Positions 1-11,889 of a stretch of DNA of 64,000 bases are shown here, piece by piece. The stretch lies in NCBI GenBank assembly GCA_958299035.1, contig CATQJL010000001.1, positions 17,653,433 through 17,717,432 on the forward strand, written 5' to 3'. Position numbers and translations under genes: made by a program. The notes beneath the pieces are model-generated. The model saw nothing but the letters and a program-made list of their open reading frames with translations, had not been told where the DNA came from and made no database searches. Position 1 is the stretch's first letter, and each line of letters begins with the position of its first letter. Origin of the DNA: Cylicocyclus nassatus. Lineage: Eukaryota > Nematoda > Chromadorea > Rhabditida > Strongylidae.

Positions 1-462
1 TATTTTCTGAAAGCGGAGGACGGAACGATTCCAATGGTGACCATCAAGGCGTACAAGATGTTCAACTACAGAAGTTATGAATTTTTTTATGTTGGCAACA
101 CGAAAGTCTCCAAAAATCATTACTCACACCCGTCACCAAGCCCTTTTTTCAACAACCTTCTCCTTTCCTATACATAAACAATTTACGTACAAATATCTTC
201 TTTGCTTAACACAATGACGACCAAGGCATTTCGCGGAGCACAAAAGAAAACTCACGGAGTGGGTTTAAACAAAATAGTAGCCATTTCAACGATACACATG
301 GTGTGCCAAACCTTGACACACCATGTGTGTCAAACGGTCGTCAATGTGTTAACCTTACCTCACTGTTGTTTATTTTTCCCGGCTTTTGGTGAAGGGGGTC
401 ATCTTGGTCCCGGCTCAGGGGTGAAGGGAGGGTGAGAAAATTCTCACACTATCGCACCTGTG
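1..462. mobile_element. Right end of a hAT-type element, cut by the window edge
   Basis: Ends in the terminal repeat ATCGCACCTGTG (451-462), followed by GTGGTGAG (463-470), the likely 3' copy of an 8-bp target duplication. The sequence is the reverse complement of the left end of the complete element at 18,120-20,209, including its terminal repeat and the gaaagcggaggac units. No coding sequence is seen here. The other end lies outside the window. Confidence 0.75.
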
Positions 463-618
463 GTGGTGAGTGAAATCGTGAGAGGTATGCCCAGAAAATA
501 ACGAATGAAAAGTCAAAATTTTTGTTCCAAAATCTGCCGGAGTTACAAGGGTGCCGATGCCATCTTCGTTTCTAGATTAAGGAAAACATTATACAACCCA
601 CTCGCCAACAAAACTAAC

Positions 619-1080
619 TTAAAGGCAATGTCCGGGCAAAAACTCGATTTTAAGATTTTGTGCTTATAAGGGCCTATTCGCCATGCTGAATCCGAAAATC
701 TACATTGGAAAGCGCGAAAGCAGCGAAAAGGGCTAAAACACAGGCGGGAAATCAGCAGGTGGGCGGGGCTTTCCCCAGTGCGATTTCACGCTCCCAGCTC
801 CCGGAACTATTTTCTCGATTCCGCTAGCCATCCTAACATCGCTACCGGCCAAGTGCGAATGATTGACTTGAAAGCGGAAGCGAGAAGGTCGCTCCGGAAG
901 CCGGGAACGCGAATTTGCGGTGGGGAGGACCCCGCCCACCTGCTCATTTCCCTCCTGTGTTAGAGCCGTTTTTCGCGATTTTCGCGCTCTACAATGTGCA
1001 TTTTCGGATTCAGCGTAGCGAATAGGCCCAAGTAAGCACAAAATCTCAAAATCGAGTTTTTGCCCGGACACTGCCTTTAA
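619..1080. mobile_element. Foldback MITE with TTAA ends (family A)
   Basis: TTAA lies at both ends (619-622 and 1077-1080). The inner termini AGGCAATGTCCGGG and CCCGGACACTGCCT are inverted, and the two arms pair over most of the element. A second copy of the same sequence family is at 29,335-29,791. TTAA duplications suggest mobilisation by a piggyBac-type transposase, which is inference. The open frames inside are by-products of the palindrome. Confidence 0.8.
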
Positions 1081-1254
1081 GTATGAAGGTTTAAGACACG
1101 TTTAAACGACAAAAAGTTTGAAAGAGCGATGGATTGAGCCAGCAAGATCTAACCGCTTACGCTTTCGGCTCGCGATTTTCGCTGTTTGCGTCGCGCGCGC
1201 CTCCTCAGCTCATGAGATCCCACGACCGATGCTGGGTGATATAGCTTAGTTCGT

Positions 1255-1600
1255 ATGGCGCTTGGAAATATACAAGTGAGTACTTTTGGCGCACTCTGTA
1301 TACTCGCAATCTTGCAGGTTGCTAACCGCATATACATGCTCATCGCCAAGCTGCTTATCTGGTTGCGTCTTGAGTCTGGTCTCCACCAAAAAAAGGACTG
1401 CCTGTTCTTCATTGATAACGGACCGAAACGGAATATCACTGCACGTCAATTAGCTCGACGTCTCTCCAAACATTATGGAGTAGCTGTGCATGAGGTAAGA
1501 ATCTCTATAATAGTTGATTTATAAGTTGCCTGGCAAGCAAGAAGAGGCTGACTTGTTTTTAGCAGCTAACAAAAGTTTTGCCACGGTTATTCTCCTAATG
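1255..1600 (+). CDS. Possible small gene or exon group, unknown function
   Basis: ATG at 1255, then donor gtgagt at 1276 and acceptor cttgcag ending at 1317 (42-bp intron), then an open stretch to a good donor CATGAG|gtaaga near 1495. The next acceptor (tttttag, near 1562) leads in frame to a stop after 12 codons, giving about 78 residues. The middle contains ITARQLARRLSKHYGV, which could be a helix-turn-helix of a transposase, but no family is certain. Further open stretches at 1,697-1,906 and 1,770-2,072 could be later exons or noise. Nothing clear is seen from 2,080 to 2,517. Confidence 0.28.
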
Positions 1601-2517
1601 ATTATTGTTTGCGACGTGAATTCTTTCGATGGCATTGCCGCAGCGCAGCTCATTTGCTGCCTTCAATGTGTTGCCACAAAAATATAGGTACTCTTAATGG
1701 TAGTGGTGCCGTTTGAAGCGGCTCTAAACTTGTGCGACCTCGCCTGGACTCTACACTGCATTTGCGAACTTGGAAATGCTCTTCGTTGGCCATTTTCCCA
1801 CGAAGAACCGTGGCGAAGGCGTGCGAAAACGATTAGACAACGTATTCGCAAAGGCTGTGCAGAGCCCAAGCGAGTTGGTCGCACAGGGACGAGTCGCTCG
1901 AGCTGATGCCATTCCCAGCAAGGCAGATCCAATTTACCAACAGCACCTCCAGTCATCTCGGAACACGCGGCGACGTGAAATGCTTGTTGTAAATCACCAT
2001 TGTACAAGTCATGCTCTCGCAACATTGTGTACCGTTTCGTCACCGTTGCATGGGTCTAGATTTCGTCGATAACAGAGTTCCACCGGCTCAGGCGTTCTCG
2101 AAAGTAAGCTTTCGCAAATGTACTTTCTGGTCATCGTTTCCATCTGCTAGGGTGGGATATCCAGAGAATAGTCCGCCATCGCGGCGCGAGACTCGAGCGA
2201 GGCGACCGCAAGGAGCCGCGCCGATGGGTCTTTGACACCTTCTTCGAGACAGGCTGTAACTGTACTACGATCTGAGTGCTTTGAAAAGCGCAAAACGCAG
2301 CAATGGCGTATGGGAAAAGCCGAGACACAATTCTTTGTAGGCAAACTAGACATCCAACTGCTGTATGCCATACTTCTTCTAAGCTCGATCATGCGGTCAA
2401 AGCCTTGAATGCTTGATGCAAATTGCGACTATCGCGTTCAAAGAATGAGGAAACTATTTTTTACTTTGCTTAAACACTTTGGCAGGCTATTTTGCACTCT
2501 TGTACAGAACCCGCATG

Positions 2518-2525
2518 GTTGAGAC
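2518..2525. repeat. Left 8-bp target duplication GTTGAGAC
   Basis: Identical to 9607-9614 on the other side of the hAT element, directly abutting its inverted ends. Confidence 0.9.
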
Positions 2526-2846
2526 CATAGGTGCGATAGGGGGAGCACGGTCTCTCCCAGGTGAAGGGGGTACCTCGTATTTTTGACTGTCAAAAGTGAA
2601 GGGGGTATGTGAGAGCAGAAGAGTTGCTGACTTTGCCAAAATGCCGGTGCGTGGCAATGGGGTGAGGCGGGCGGGAGATTGAAATTCACTGCTGCGCTGC
2701 TAGGAGTTTATTTTTACCACTTGTTTATTTTCCATTCTGAACAAAATATGAATCCAAGTGCATGTTGAAGAGACGAGCAGAATAAAGAAGTCTACATTAC
2801 AAATTAAAAAGTAACGGAGCCAAACTAAAAAGAATGTGCAATCGCT

Positions 2847-5800
2847 CTACAAGTTTTCAATATCGTCATCATCGTTAATAATACTGTCACTACCATCGCT
2901 GTCAGAAAGATGTTCGTTCTCTGAAAAATCTTCTTCCGCGAGAACATTATCAGAATAAAAATAAAATTGCGTTAGGAATTTATCTGGATCAAAAATTGAT
3001 TTAAAATTTTCTTCTTCTTCAATTCTCTTCAACGATTTTTTCCCTGGTCCTCTGGTGGCACCAGGAAAATCGGCTGGTTGATGACCAGTGTCTTCATGCC
3101 ATTTTTTGGGGTACTGCAAAAAATCGTATGGCGACAATTTATCCGGGCCGCTGATAGCAATTCTGCAATGAAAAATCTTAACCAGATGTACCTTTACCTC
3201 AAGTTTACTAACCTCAGATAGTTGCTGAGGTGGTCCACCGTCGTGCGGCTTCTGCGCTGTGATCGGATTACTGAATAAATGGAGAAACCTCTTTCCACTT
3301 CCGCTGTGCTGGTTGGAATCGAAACCAATTTTGCTAACAGCTCCATCAAATTTCTGCGATAAGTGATAGAAAATGAGCCATATCTCATGTGCTTCCGCAG
3401 CACAGGAAGAAAATATTGCATTTTTGCTTCACTCTTTTTGAACTCAGCTCTCACTGCTTCTGGCATGCGTCTCCTGAGCTGCATAGATAGCTGCTGAAGT
3501 TCTTCTTCTATAGAATTGGGGGAATAACCAAAAAATGTAGACAATGTGCTGCGGGTACCCTTTTCTGCCGCATTATAGTTTATAATGCTAGAGGGCGAAA
3601 AACCTCCAGCAGCGTAAAGTACAGAATGGGGCTCGTACTCTAGCCGAGATCTGAGAGCAGTGGCTATGCTTTTTACAAGCACTTTTCTCTTGTTCAGGTC
3701 CATGTTCGTGAATTTTGCAATTCCAAAATCTTCTGCTACCTGAAGCTCCGCAATAGATTTTCTAGATGTCTCCTCATTAAAGTTCTGCAGACTGCTTGGG
3801 TCTTTGATGTATCGGATAAGATTGTTTCGCTCCAATGTTAACTGTTTGTTGATGTCGTTGGCACTTTTGTCTCCAGCACTTGATCCTCCCGCACTCTCGA
3901 TGTTGAACTCGAACACGTGCAAGTCATCTGCGATTTTGTAAAGTATTTGACAAGCTGCTGATTCTTCGTTTTGCCAGCCATTCCAGAACCTGAGAGTATT
4001 CTATATAACAACTGCTCTTGTTGGCAGAGTACTTTAATGGTGATGAAACGAACCATTTTCTACAATCAGGCGAATCCAGAGCGTTTTGACGGAAGTTACC
4101 TGCTTCATTGACAGGTTTACAGAGGATGGATTCTAGAAATGGACGCGTTTTTGTGTTGAGGTGTGGAGATTCGGCGGCTTTATCAAGTCGTGCGAGAAGG
4201 GTGTTTAGGTCAGTTTGCGCTTTCCAAAGAGTGGATGCTTCGTCCTGAGAGACAAATCACAGAAGCATTATATCTAACAAGTGCGATACCTGAGCTTCTC
4301 GTGAGAGTGTGCCAATCTCTCCAAGGACTTGCAGCTGGAACACCATGTATCGGTAGAACTTTAGCGATTTGATCACGTGCAGAAATGCTCCGGCTTTTAA
4401 TCGCTCCTTACTCGGAATTTGCGCAGTCTTGGATATCGTCTCCAATGCAAGCCATACATGCTTGTACATTTTCAAAAAGCTGTGAATAGCATCTGAAATA
4501 ACAGCGCTTTTGTGCAAAAACAAGCAGGACTCAAAACTTACTTTCTTCAGATGAAGTCCATCTCACAGCGATAATTCTTTTCAAATTCACGAAGCGCTCA
4601 TTAGATAGGGTTTTATCCACTTCTAGCAGCACGCGTTTCCTTGATGGAGCTGCAAAGAAGGAGCGCAATCTGTTGAGGTATGCCGTTGCAAATTTTCTCC
4701 ATCGCAGAAATTCCTCGTCTGCTTCAGCTAGAGCATCTGCCAGAGCTAACTCTATTTTGTGTGCCATGCAATGAATCCATATGATTGGATTAGGCAAAAC
4801 AGAATCTATCTTCTCCTGCGTAGCACCTCTACTTGCCAATATATCTTTACGAGATTGCGAAATGTTTTTGTTGAGTATGCCGCGAAGCCCGCCCTCGGCA
4901 CTCATGGCACTAGCTCCGTCTGTAGCCACAGCTACCAGATTCCAAATAAATTCATTGAGAAGCCCTGCCTTACTGAAGTATGCATAGATTGTTTCAAAAA
5001 TGTACTTTCCAGTTTCAGCTTTGACCATCTCCACAGCTTCGAGGAAGTGCGTTGTAGGATGTAACGTTGTTCGATCTGGGAAACGAACAAAAAGTAGAAG
5101 TATCTGCTTGCTATCAGGATCCGTTGAGGTATCGACTAGCAGTGAAAATGGGGATTGATTTTTTATGAGGTAGTCGATCAAGGTGTCTTTCATCTTTTTG
5201 CTAATGTAACTAGTCATCTGCACGAATCCATCGCGCGTGTGGTGCTTATTTCCTATCTGCAATCCCAATTTCGATACTGTTTCACACAATGTGGGAAATT
5301 GATATGGAGGAAGGTAAATTTTTGCTGCCGCATAAGCAAGCATAAAAAGACTGCTTGCTCCTGTTCCAGAACCTGTGTGAGCGCTATCCACATCATCAAG
5401 GTAGCTGTTCACCTTATCGTTGGTTTTCCGTACATAGTACTCTACTGCTGCTTGGTGTATGGCGTGATCGGATCGGATATGGTTTTGCAATGTCTTTTCA
5501 ACGCTGGATGTGAATTCCGTTCCCTCCTTTGATGAAATTGGATATGGGGAGCCTTTGACTTGTCCTGATCGATAGTACTCGTAGCAGGGTTCACAGCGCA
5601 CCTTCAGTACGCGCTTTCCTCCAACCCACTCATTAGGAAAAAGTGGCTTAAAATATTGATATTTTTCATCCTTCAAATTTTGTAAGATTTTCTTTTCTTT
5701 GTCGGTGACGAAGTGCCCCGAGTTCACGAGCATATGGTGATCGCGACAAAAAAAATTGCATCTTTTGCCTGACTCGTAAGCTAACATCGCCTCTCGGGCG

Positions 5801-7122
5801 CGTTCTCTAGCTTCTTTGTGTAGAACGTTTTCGTTGCTGAGGGCTTGTCGATAGAGGTATCCTACCCACGTCATTAAGTTGGTTTTCTCCTCGTAAGAAA
5901 ATGCGGAACACTGATAGTGAGGCACCACTGCGACATCTCCAGCTCCAGCATGAGCTTGAGTAGGTTCTGTCTGAAGAGGTGGTGTTTGAGGCACCGGCAC
6001 TTCTGGTCCACTAACGGGAACATCAGCAACAACATCTTCATCTCCTTCTTCATTCACCACAGGTGCTACAGTTCGCCTTTCGGCGTCGTCTGGATATTGA
6101 AATTGCTCAGAAACAGAAGAGTATCCTACTTTTTCGTCAAACACTCTCAGAAATGCCGGATATGTACAGTCGTTTTCTTCCCGAGGGGTATGGCTGGAGA
6201 ACTTCCAATACACGGACGTGTGTGTTCTAGTATAGGACTCATCTTCCTCTTCAGGGACACAAAGAGAAATCGATGTTCCCTTGGGCAGATCACGAGTGTT
6301 TCCGTCTGCATCTAGTGAAATCATGCTAGGTTTAATGCCGTGCGCCGCAAATACTTCAAACATTTGCTCAGTGAACGTATTGCGTTTGGTAGTGCGAGTA
6401 TTTCTATTTATCACTACAGCATCTATTGCATTGTCAAACATCACGTTCCATCGTTCCTTTTGCATGAGGACTTTTTGCGCCTCTTCCACCGCTACACGTC
6501 GTCCAGAATGAGGTTTGGCGTAAGAAACATCCCTCACAAGTTCTCTCAGTCGCGCTTTGTCTACCCTGGATGTCGGCCTTTCCATAAGTATGAAAATGAC
6601 TGGGTAGTTTAAGGAGTCATCTGCTTGCATATGAACTGGTGGACCCTGAACCAGAACATTCTTGCTGATGCTGTTTATTGAAGCGTCTCCGAGATCATGT
6701 GTGAAAACAATGTCGAAGACCTTGTTAGAACGTTCACTGCGAGTGCTTTGTTTTCCCATGACAAAAAACCGCCGATTATGCACCATCTTATGATTATGTA
6801 AGCTGCTATAGAACAAAGGCGCTGTAGCCGTACTGAATCTTGGTCTCGTATCAAAAACCATTATCGTATACGGCATTAGGACGAGCTTTTTGACATTTTG
6901 ACACTCCTTTGCTGGGAATCCAATTTCTAAAAATTCGTCAAATCTTTTTTCATTTTCTTGGGCGTCCGTGCCTAGATAAAACGTGGATATCTCAGAAAAA
7001 CGGGGCTTACAAAGACGCCTTCCGACTGAAAACTTCAGACTCGTTTGTTCCTCTCCATGTCCTCGGTCGTTACCCGCACAACAAACAAAAATCGCGATGA
7101 AAACAGATGCGATATTATGCAT
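2847..7122 (-). CDS. hAT transposase with an N-terminal secreted-type domain
   Basis: Five exons, 7122-4542, 4492-4290, 4244-4033, 3989-3213 and 3162-2847, have matching phases and give 1,362 aa without a stop. Introns are 43-50 bp; the third (3990-4032) is the least certain. Residues 1-17 (MHNIASVFIAIFVCCAG) look like a signal peptide. About 18-350 is a domain I do not recognise, followed by a Pro/Glu-rich linker. A C2H2 finger of BED type follows (Cys510, Cys513, His548, His553), then the hAT core: Asp664 in LLVDTSTD, Asp735 in ATDGASAM, HC at 784, and Glu1231 in AEVERGFS. The C-terminal dimerisation part ends LSNYLRIAISGP and an acidic tail. The likely start is the ATG at 7122; a tttttag site at about 7145 may be a trans-splice acceptor. 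TTTATT (reverse AATAAA) occurs at 2707 and 2723. It should cut and join DNA at the element's ends. A signal peptide is odd for a nuclear enzyme. Confidence 0.88.
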
Positions 7123-7338
7123 GACACATCTATGGCGCAAAGACCTAAAAAATTCGTACTATAGCAAATCATTACGAGTTTTTTAATGAAAAAAGAATCA
7201 GACGTGTATCATGAGATTGCGCTCTTTCGTCAGAGAAAATGATGGCAAGCGCATGCAATGGAAGTGATCGAGACAGTGCTTACATAAACTGCCTCTGTTA
7301 GTTCCACCTCTTTGTTAAAAAAACAGAACGGAGGAGAA

Positions 7339-7462
7339 GATTAAACAAAACAAATGCGACCACGTCATTGACTCCAAGCGACTTGTGATGAATTGACAGA
7401 GATTAAACAAAACAAATGCGACCACGTCATTGACTCCCAGCGACTTGTGATGAATTGACAGA
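7339..7462. repeat. 62-bp direct tandem duplication
   Basis: Two head-to-tail copies, starting gattaaacaaaacaaatgcg at 7339 and 7401, differ at about one base. They lie in the 5' flank of the transposase gene. Confidence 0.85.
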
Positions 7463-7576
7463 ACACCAACTGATGTCTTTCCTGCAACCTGCAAGAATGG
7501 CCTCCGAGACAGCGAATCAATGGAAAAGACTATACATGACGATTTTAGTTTACTACATACTCAATAAAGAAAGTCG

Positions 7577-9065
7577 CATGTTTTCAGCCAAAATCCCATG
7601 TAACTCTAAGTAGAGGGGAGCTAGAGAAAAAGAGACGGTCTACGTCGAATCCTTTTTTTGTGAGCTTTCTAATGGTATATAGGTTGTCGGGTGAAAAAAC
7701 TTGTGGTTTCTCAAAAATGAGGTGGAGATATTCAATAGTAAGGCTGGGTTCATACTGAGCCGCACAAAGCGGCACAGTTCCAGCTTCAAGCACAGTTCGA
7801 GCGCTGTGCTGGAACTGTGCCGCTTTGTGCGGCTCAGTATGAACCCAGCCTAACTTGCTCCACCCCGCTCCGGCTTTCTATGGGTTGCCGGAGCAAGACT
7901 TTTTTGGGCGAAGAAAGCTTCGTGCACAAACACCTTATATACCATTCGATAGCTAAGCACACGAGGAATCGACGTAGACCGTCTCTTTTTTCATAGCTTC
8001 TTTGTGAAGCGAGATACGACCAGTTTTATACGTCTACTCACCACCTATTTTTGTGTAATTATTTTGTAATTTATTTTTGAAAGAAAGAACAAAGATAAAA
8101 AAAAAGAGACGGTCTACGTTTACTGGCAAGGCCTTGCTCTGTGACGCTGTTAGAAAATCAGGCACCTTTATCCATTCTTCACGCAGAAATTTCTCGACAA
8201 AAACACACATGTTTTTGGCTAAAATCCCATGTAACTCTAAGTAGAGGGGAGCTAGAGAAAAAGAGACGGTCTACGTCGAATCCTTTTTTTGTGAGCTTTC
8301 TAATGGTATATAGGTTGTCGGGTGAAAAAACTTGTGGTTTCTCAAAAATGAGGTGGAGATATTCAATAGTAACTTGCTCCACCCCGCTCCGGCTTTCTAT
8401 GGGTTGCCGGAGCAAGACTTTTTTGGGCGAAGAAAGCTTCGTGCACAAACACCTTATATACCATTCGATAGCTAAGCACACGAGGAATCGACGTAGACCG
8501 TCTCTTTTTTCATAGCTTCTTTGTGAAGCGAGATACGACCAGTTTTATACGTCTACTCACCACCTATTTTTGTGTAATTATTTTGTAATTTATTTTTGAA
8601 AGAAAGAACAAAGATAAAAAAAAAGAGACGGTCTACGTTTACTGGCAAGGCCTTGCTCTGTGACGCTGTTAGAAAATCAGGCACCTTTATCCATTCTTCA
8701 CGCAGAAATTTCTCGACAAAAACACACATGTTTTTGGCTAAAATCCCATGTAACTCTAAGTAGAGGGGAGCTAGAGAAAAAGAGACGGTCTACGTCGAAT
8801 CCTTTTTTTGTGAGCTTTCTAATGGTATATAGGTTGTCGGGTGAAAAAACTTGTGGTTTCTCAAAAATGAGGTGGAGATATTCAATAGTAACTTGCTCCA
8901 CCCCGCTCCGGCTTTCTATGGGTTGCCGGAGCAAGACTTTTTTGGGCGAAGAAAGCTTCGTGCACAAACACCTTATATACCATTCGATAGCTAAGCACAC
9001 GAGGAATCGACGTAGACCGTCTCTTTTTTCATAGCTTCTTTGTGAAGCGAGATACGACCAGTTTT
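7577..9065. repeat. 519-bp tandem repeat array inside the hAT element
   Basis: Two copies (8,101-8,619 and 8,620-9,065) are essentially identical at a 519-bp period. An earlier copy (about 7,577-8,100) is interrupted by a hairpin at 7,741-7,850. Each unit has the word AGAGACGGTCTACG in both orientations (for example 8,261 and, inverted, 8,491), plus an extra direct copy at unit junctions (8,103, 8,622). The array may be a nested, tandemly copied terminal-repeat element. Duplicated 124-aa and 100-aa open frames inside look like by-products. Confidence 0.85.
7741..7850. mobile_element. 110-bp near-perfect hairpin MITE
   Basis: Arms of about 43 nt (ggctgggttcatactgagcc... paired with its inverse) enclose a 20-nt loop. 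Comparison with the empty sister copies at about 8,370 and 8,889 shows a clean insertion with a TA duplication. Confidence 0.85.
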
Positions 9066-9606
9066 AACTAGCTACGATATCAGCCAATTTTGGATAATTA
9101 TATTTTCAAATCAAGAAGGTCTTTTTCGAACTTTTATATATGAATCGAAAGCTTGAAAAACGTGTAATCTAACTGCTGTTTTGTTTGTTATTATTCTCTT
9201 TAGTGAAAGGAGATATGGTACGATTTCTTGCATCCATCGCTAGTCGGTCAGTTTTTCTACTCTTGCTCAACTCTTTTTTGCAATAGTATGTATTCATTGA
9301 TACAATATTAATTATTCAAAAAATCAGCAATCTTTTACTTTTTGATTACGTTTCGTTATCAACGCTTTTTGAGCCCGCAGAAGGTCTCAAGCATGCGTTT
9401 TTTTAACGAAACGTTGTTGATTCGATACTCTCTTGCAGTCTTGATGTCTGAGGAGAAGAGCAGCTGGCGTTTCCTTTCCAATTAAAAAGTTTCGTTGTAG
9501 TAACTCTTTGCCTTGATTAGCCTCAACCTCAGGTGAAGGGGGTCAGCCAGATGCCGGCCCTAAAGTGAAGGGGGTCAGAGAAATTTCTCCACCTATCGCA
9601 TCTATG

Positions 9607-9614
9607 GTTGAGAC
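9607..9614. repeat. Right 8-bp target duplication GTTGAGAC
   Basis: Identical partner of 2518-2525. Confidence 0.9.
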
Positions 9615-9740
9615 GCAGTAGATACAAATATGCGGCGTAGTAGCACCTGATACTATCAATCAAGAAATTCCACGACCCATTCTCGGGGCTTCTCTCCCCT
9701 CCACCTTTCGGTCCGGCGCTGCATAAAATGTACATACGTA

Positions 9741-11833
9741 CAGTGCTGGACATTATTATAAAGCCACTCTAGAAATCGTCGCAATTTTCGTTCTTGTCAA
9801 TGAATGTTTTGCTGTATTATGCGCATGTCAACCTAACATGAATCCTCAAAACGGCTTCCAGTCTTGGTGAGTTTGAACGGAGAAAAACGAAAAAATTCGA
9901 AAAAGCCCTTTTTGAAAGCTGGACAGAATTATAAAGCCGCCTGGTTTTTCTAATCACTATCGCATTCGTTGACTCTCAAATTTTTTTTGTACAATTACAT
10001 CCCAAAATATGAAACATTTGCAACATCTAGGCCTGTCATCCTACTCAAATATAATAGAAGCAATCACTGCATTTTTTGCTTTCAAAAGCACCAAAAGTCA
10101 ATCTGCTTCAACAAACATCTGGTTTGAAAAGTTTTCAAGCTCTTGTTCATTTCAAATGATAATTATGGAATCTACTGACCCTTCTGGATAGATGAGGTGA
10201 AGAGCGCTTTCGTAAACTCTGCCTAATCGCTGATTTTGACGGACAGACTCCAACCTCAACATAGGCTTGAAACGCTTTTAAACCACAAAACTCAGTTTGC
10301 AATGTCCACAAAGTACTGAACTTGATTTATTACATTACCTACATGGGGATGCAGCTTTCGCAACAACTTTCAGATTTTCCCTAATGATGCGGTAGCGATT
10401 CAGACCTGAAATACTTTCCACGAAAATTTTCTGCGGACAGAAGATTCGATATAAACCTAGATCTCCTTATTTCCCTCTGTGTTTCATGTCATATTTCACC
10501 CGATGAATGAGATTAGCTAAGATTTTAAACTTTTAAGAGTCTACGGTTTTATATCGGGATCTGAGTTGGCTTTGATTGTGCAGGCTGCTCCACTCAACAT
10601 TCAGTGGATGTCAACTGCGGCTGAACCAGAGTGCTCAATCCCGAAATTTAATCCCAGTCATGCACACGAGTTCACTGTTGTATGGCCGTCGTAATGACTA
10701 CATTACAATAATTTCTGTCGCTTGAAAATCGAGTTTTGTGGTGCAAAAGTGCGTCAACCCTATGGTGGGGTTGGAGTCTGAACAGACGAACAGACTCCAA
10801 CCCCACCATAGGGTTGACGCACTTTTGCACCACAAAACTCGATTTTCAAGCGACAGAAATTATTGTAATGTAGTCATTACGACGGCCATACAACAGTGAA
10901 CTCGTGTGCATGACTGGGATTAAATTTCGGGATTGAGCACTCTGGTTCAGCCGCAGTTGACATCCACTGAATGTTGAGTGGAGCAGCCTACACAATCAAA
11001 GCCAACTCAGATCCCGATATAAAACCGTAGACTCTTGAAAGTTTAAAATCTTAGCTAATCTCATTCATCGGGTGAAATATGACATGAAACACAGAGGGAA
11101 ATAAGGAGATCTAGGTTTATATCGAATCTTCTGTCCGCAGAAAATTGTCGTGGAAAGTATTTCAGGTCTGAATCGCTACCGCATCATTAGGGAAAATCTG
11201 AAAGTTGTTGCGAAAGCTGCATCCCCATGTAGGTAAAGTAATAAATCAAGTTCAGTACTTTGTGGACATTGCAAACTGAGTTTTGTGGTTTAAAAGCGTT
11301 TCAAGCCTATGTTGAGATTGGAGTCTGTCCGTCAAAATCAGCGATTACGCAGAGTTTACGAAAGCGCTCTTCATCTCATCTATTCAGAAGGGTCAGTAGA
11401 TTCCATGATTATCATTTTAAATGAACAAGAGCTTGAAAACTCTTCAAACCAGATGTTTGTTGAAGCAGATTGACTTTTGGTGCTTTTGAAAGCAAAAAAT
11501 GCAGTGATTGCTTCTATTTGAGTAGGATGACAGGCCTAGATGTTGCAAATGTTTCATATTTTGGGATGTAATTGTACAAAAAATTGTGAGAGTCAACGAA
11601 TGCGATAGTGATTAGAAAAACCAGGTGGCTTTATAATTTTGTCCAGCTTTCAAAGAGGGCTTTTTCGAATTTTTTCGTTTTTCTCCGTTCAAACTCAACA
11701 AGACTGGAAGCCGTTTTGAGGATTCGTGTAAGGTTGACATGCGCACAATACAGCAAAGTTTCAGACAGACTCATTGACAAGAACGAAAATTACGACGATT
11801 TTTAGAGTGGCTTTATAATTATGTCCAGCACTG
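9741..11833. mobile_element. Tc1-like foldback element with ~1.04-kb inverted arms
   Basis: Starts CAGTGCTGGACATTATTATA and ends with its inverse, flanked by TA at 9739-9740 and 11834-11835. The first bases match the Caenorhabditis Tc1 terminus as I remember it (CAGTGCTGG), which with TA points to a Tc1 superfamily source. The two halves pair from end to end around about 10,785. No transposase frame remains, so it should depend on an enzyme in trans. Confidence 0.88.
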
Positions 11834-11889
11834 TATATATATGGAAAACCAGCTGAAAATGCTCACAAAGGAAAGATCCTAATTAGAGG

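Larger units (their letters stand above)
2526..9606 (-). mobile_element. Complete autonomous hAT transposon
   Basis: Inverted ends CATAGGTGCGATAGG (from 2526) and CCTATCGCATCTATG (to 9606) are flanked by the identical 8-mer GTTGAGAC at 2518-2525 and 9607-9614. An 8-bp target duplication is the hAT hallmark. Both subterminal regions carry GTGAAGGGGG twice in the same orientation (2561, 2596, 9533, 9565). The cargo is one five-exon gene on the minus strand. Between the gene's 5' end and the right terminus lie a 62-bp duplication (7339-7462) and a 519-bp tandem array (7.58-9.07 kb). The perfect duplication and open gene suggest a young insertion. Confidence 0.93.

Noticed and set aside
733..1071. 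112-aa open frame in the first TTAA foldback
   Set aside because: Lies across the two arms of a palindromic MITE; the copy at 29.5 kb is not conserved as protein.
6909..7186. Plus-strand frames opposite the transposase gene
   Set aside because: Antisense shadows of a well-supported long exon.
7339..7462. Possible CRISPR-like or regulatory direct repeat
   Set aside because: Only two adjacent copies with no spacers in a nematode sequence; simple tandem duplication.
8141..9034. Duplicated 124-aa (plus) and 100-aa (minus) open frames
   Set aside because: They repeat exactly with the 519-bp array, have no splice or start context and no domain; open on both strands by chance.
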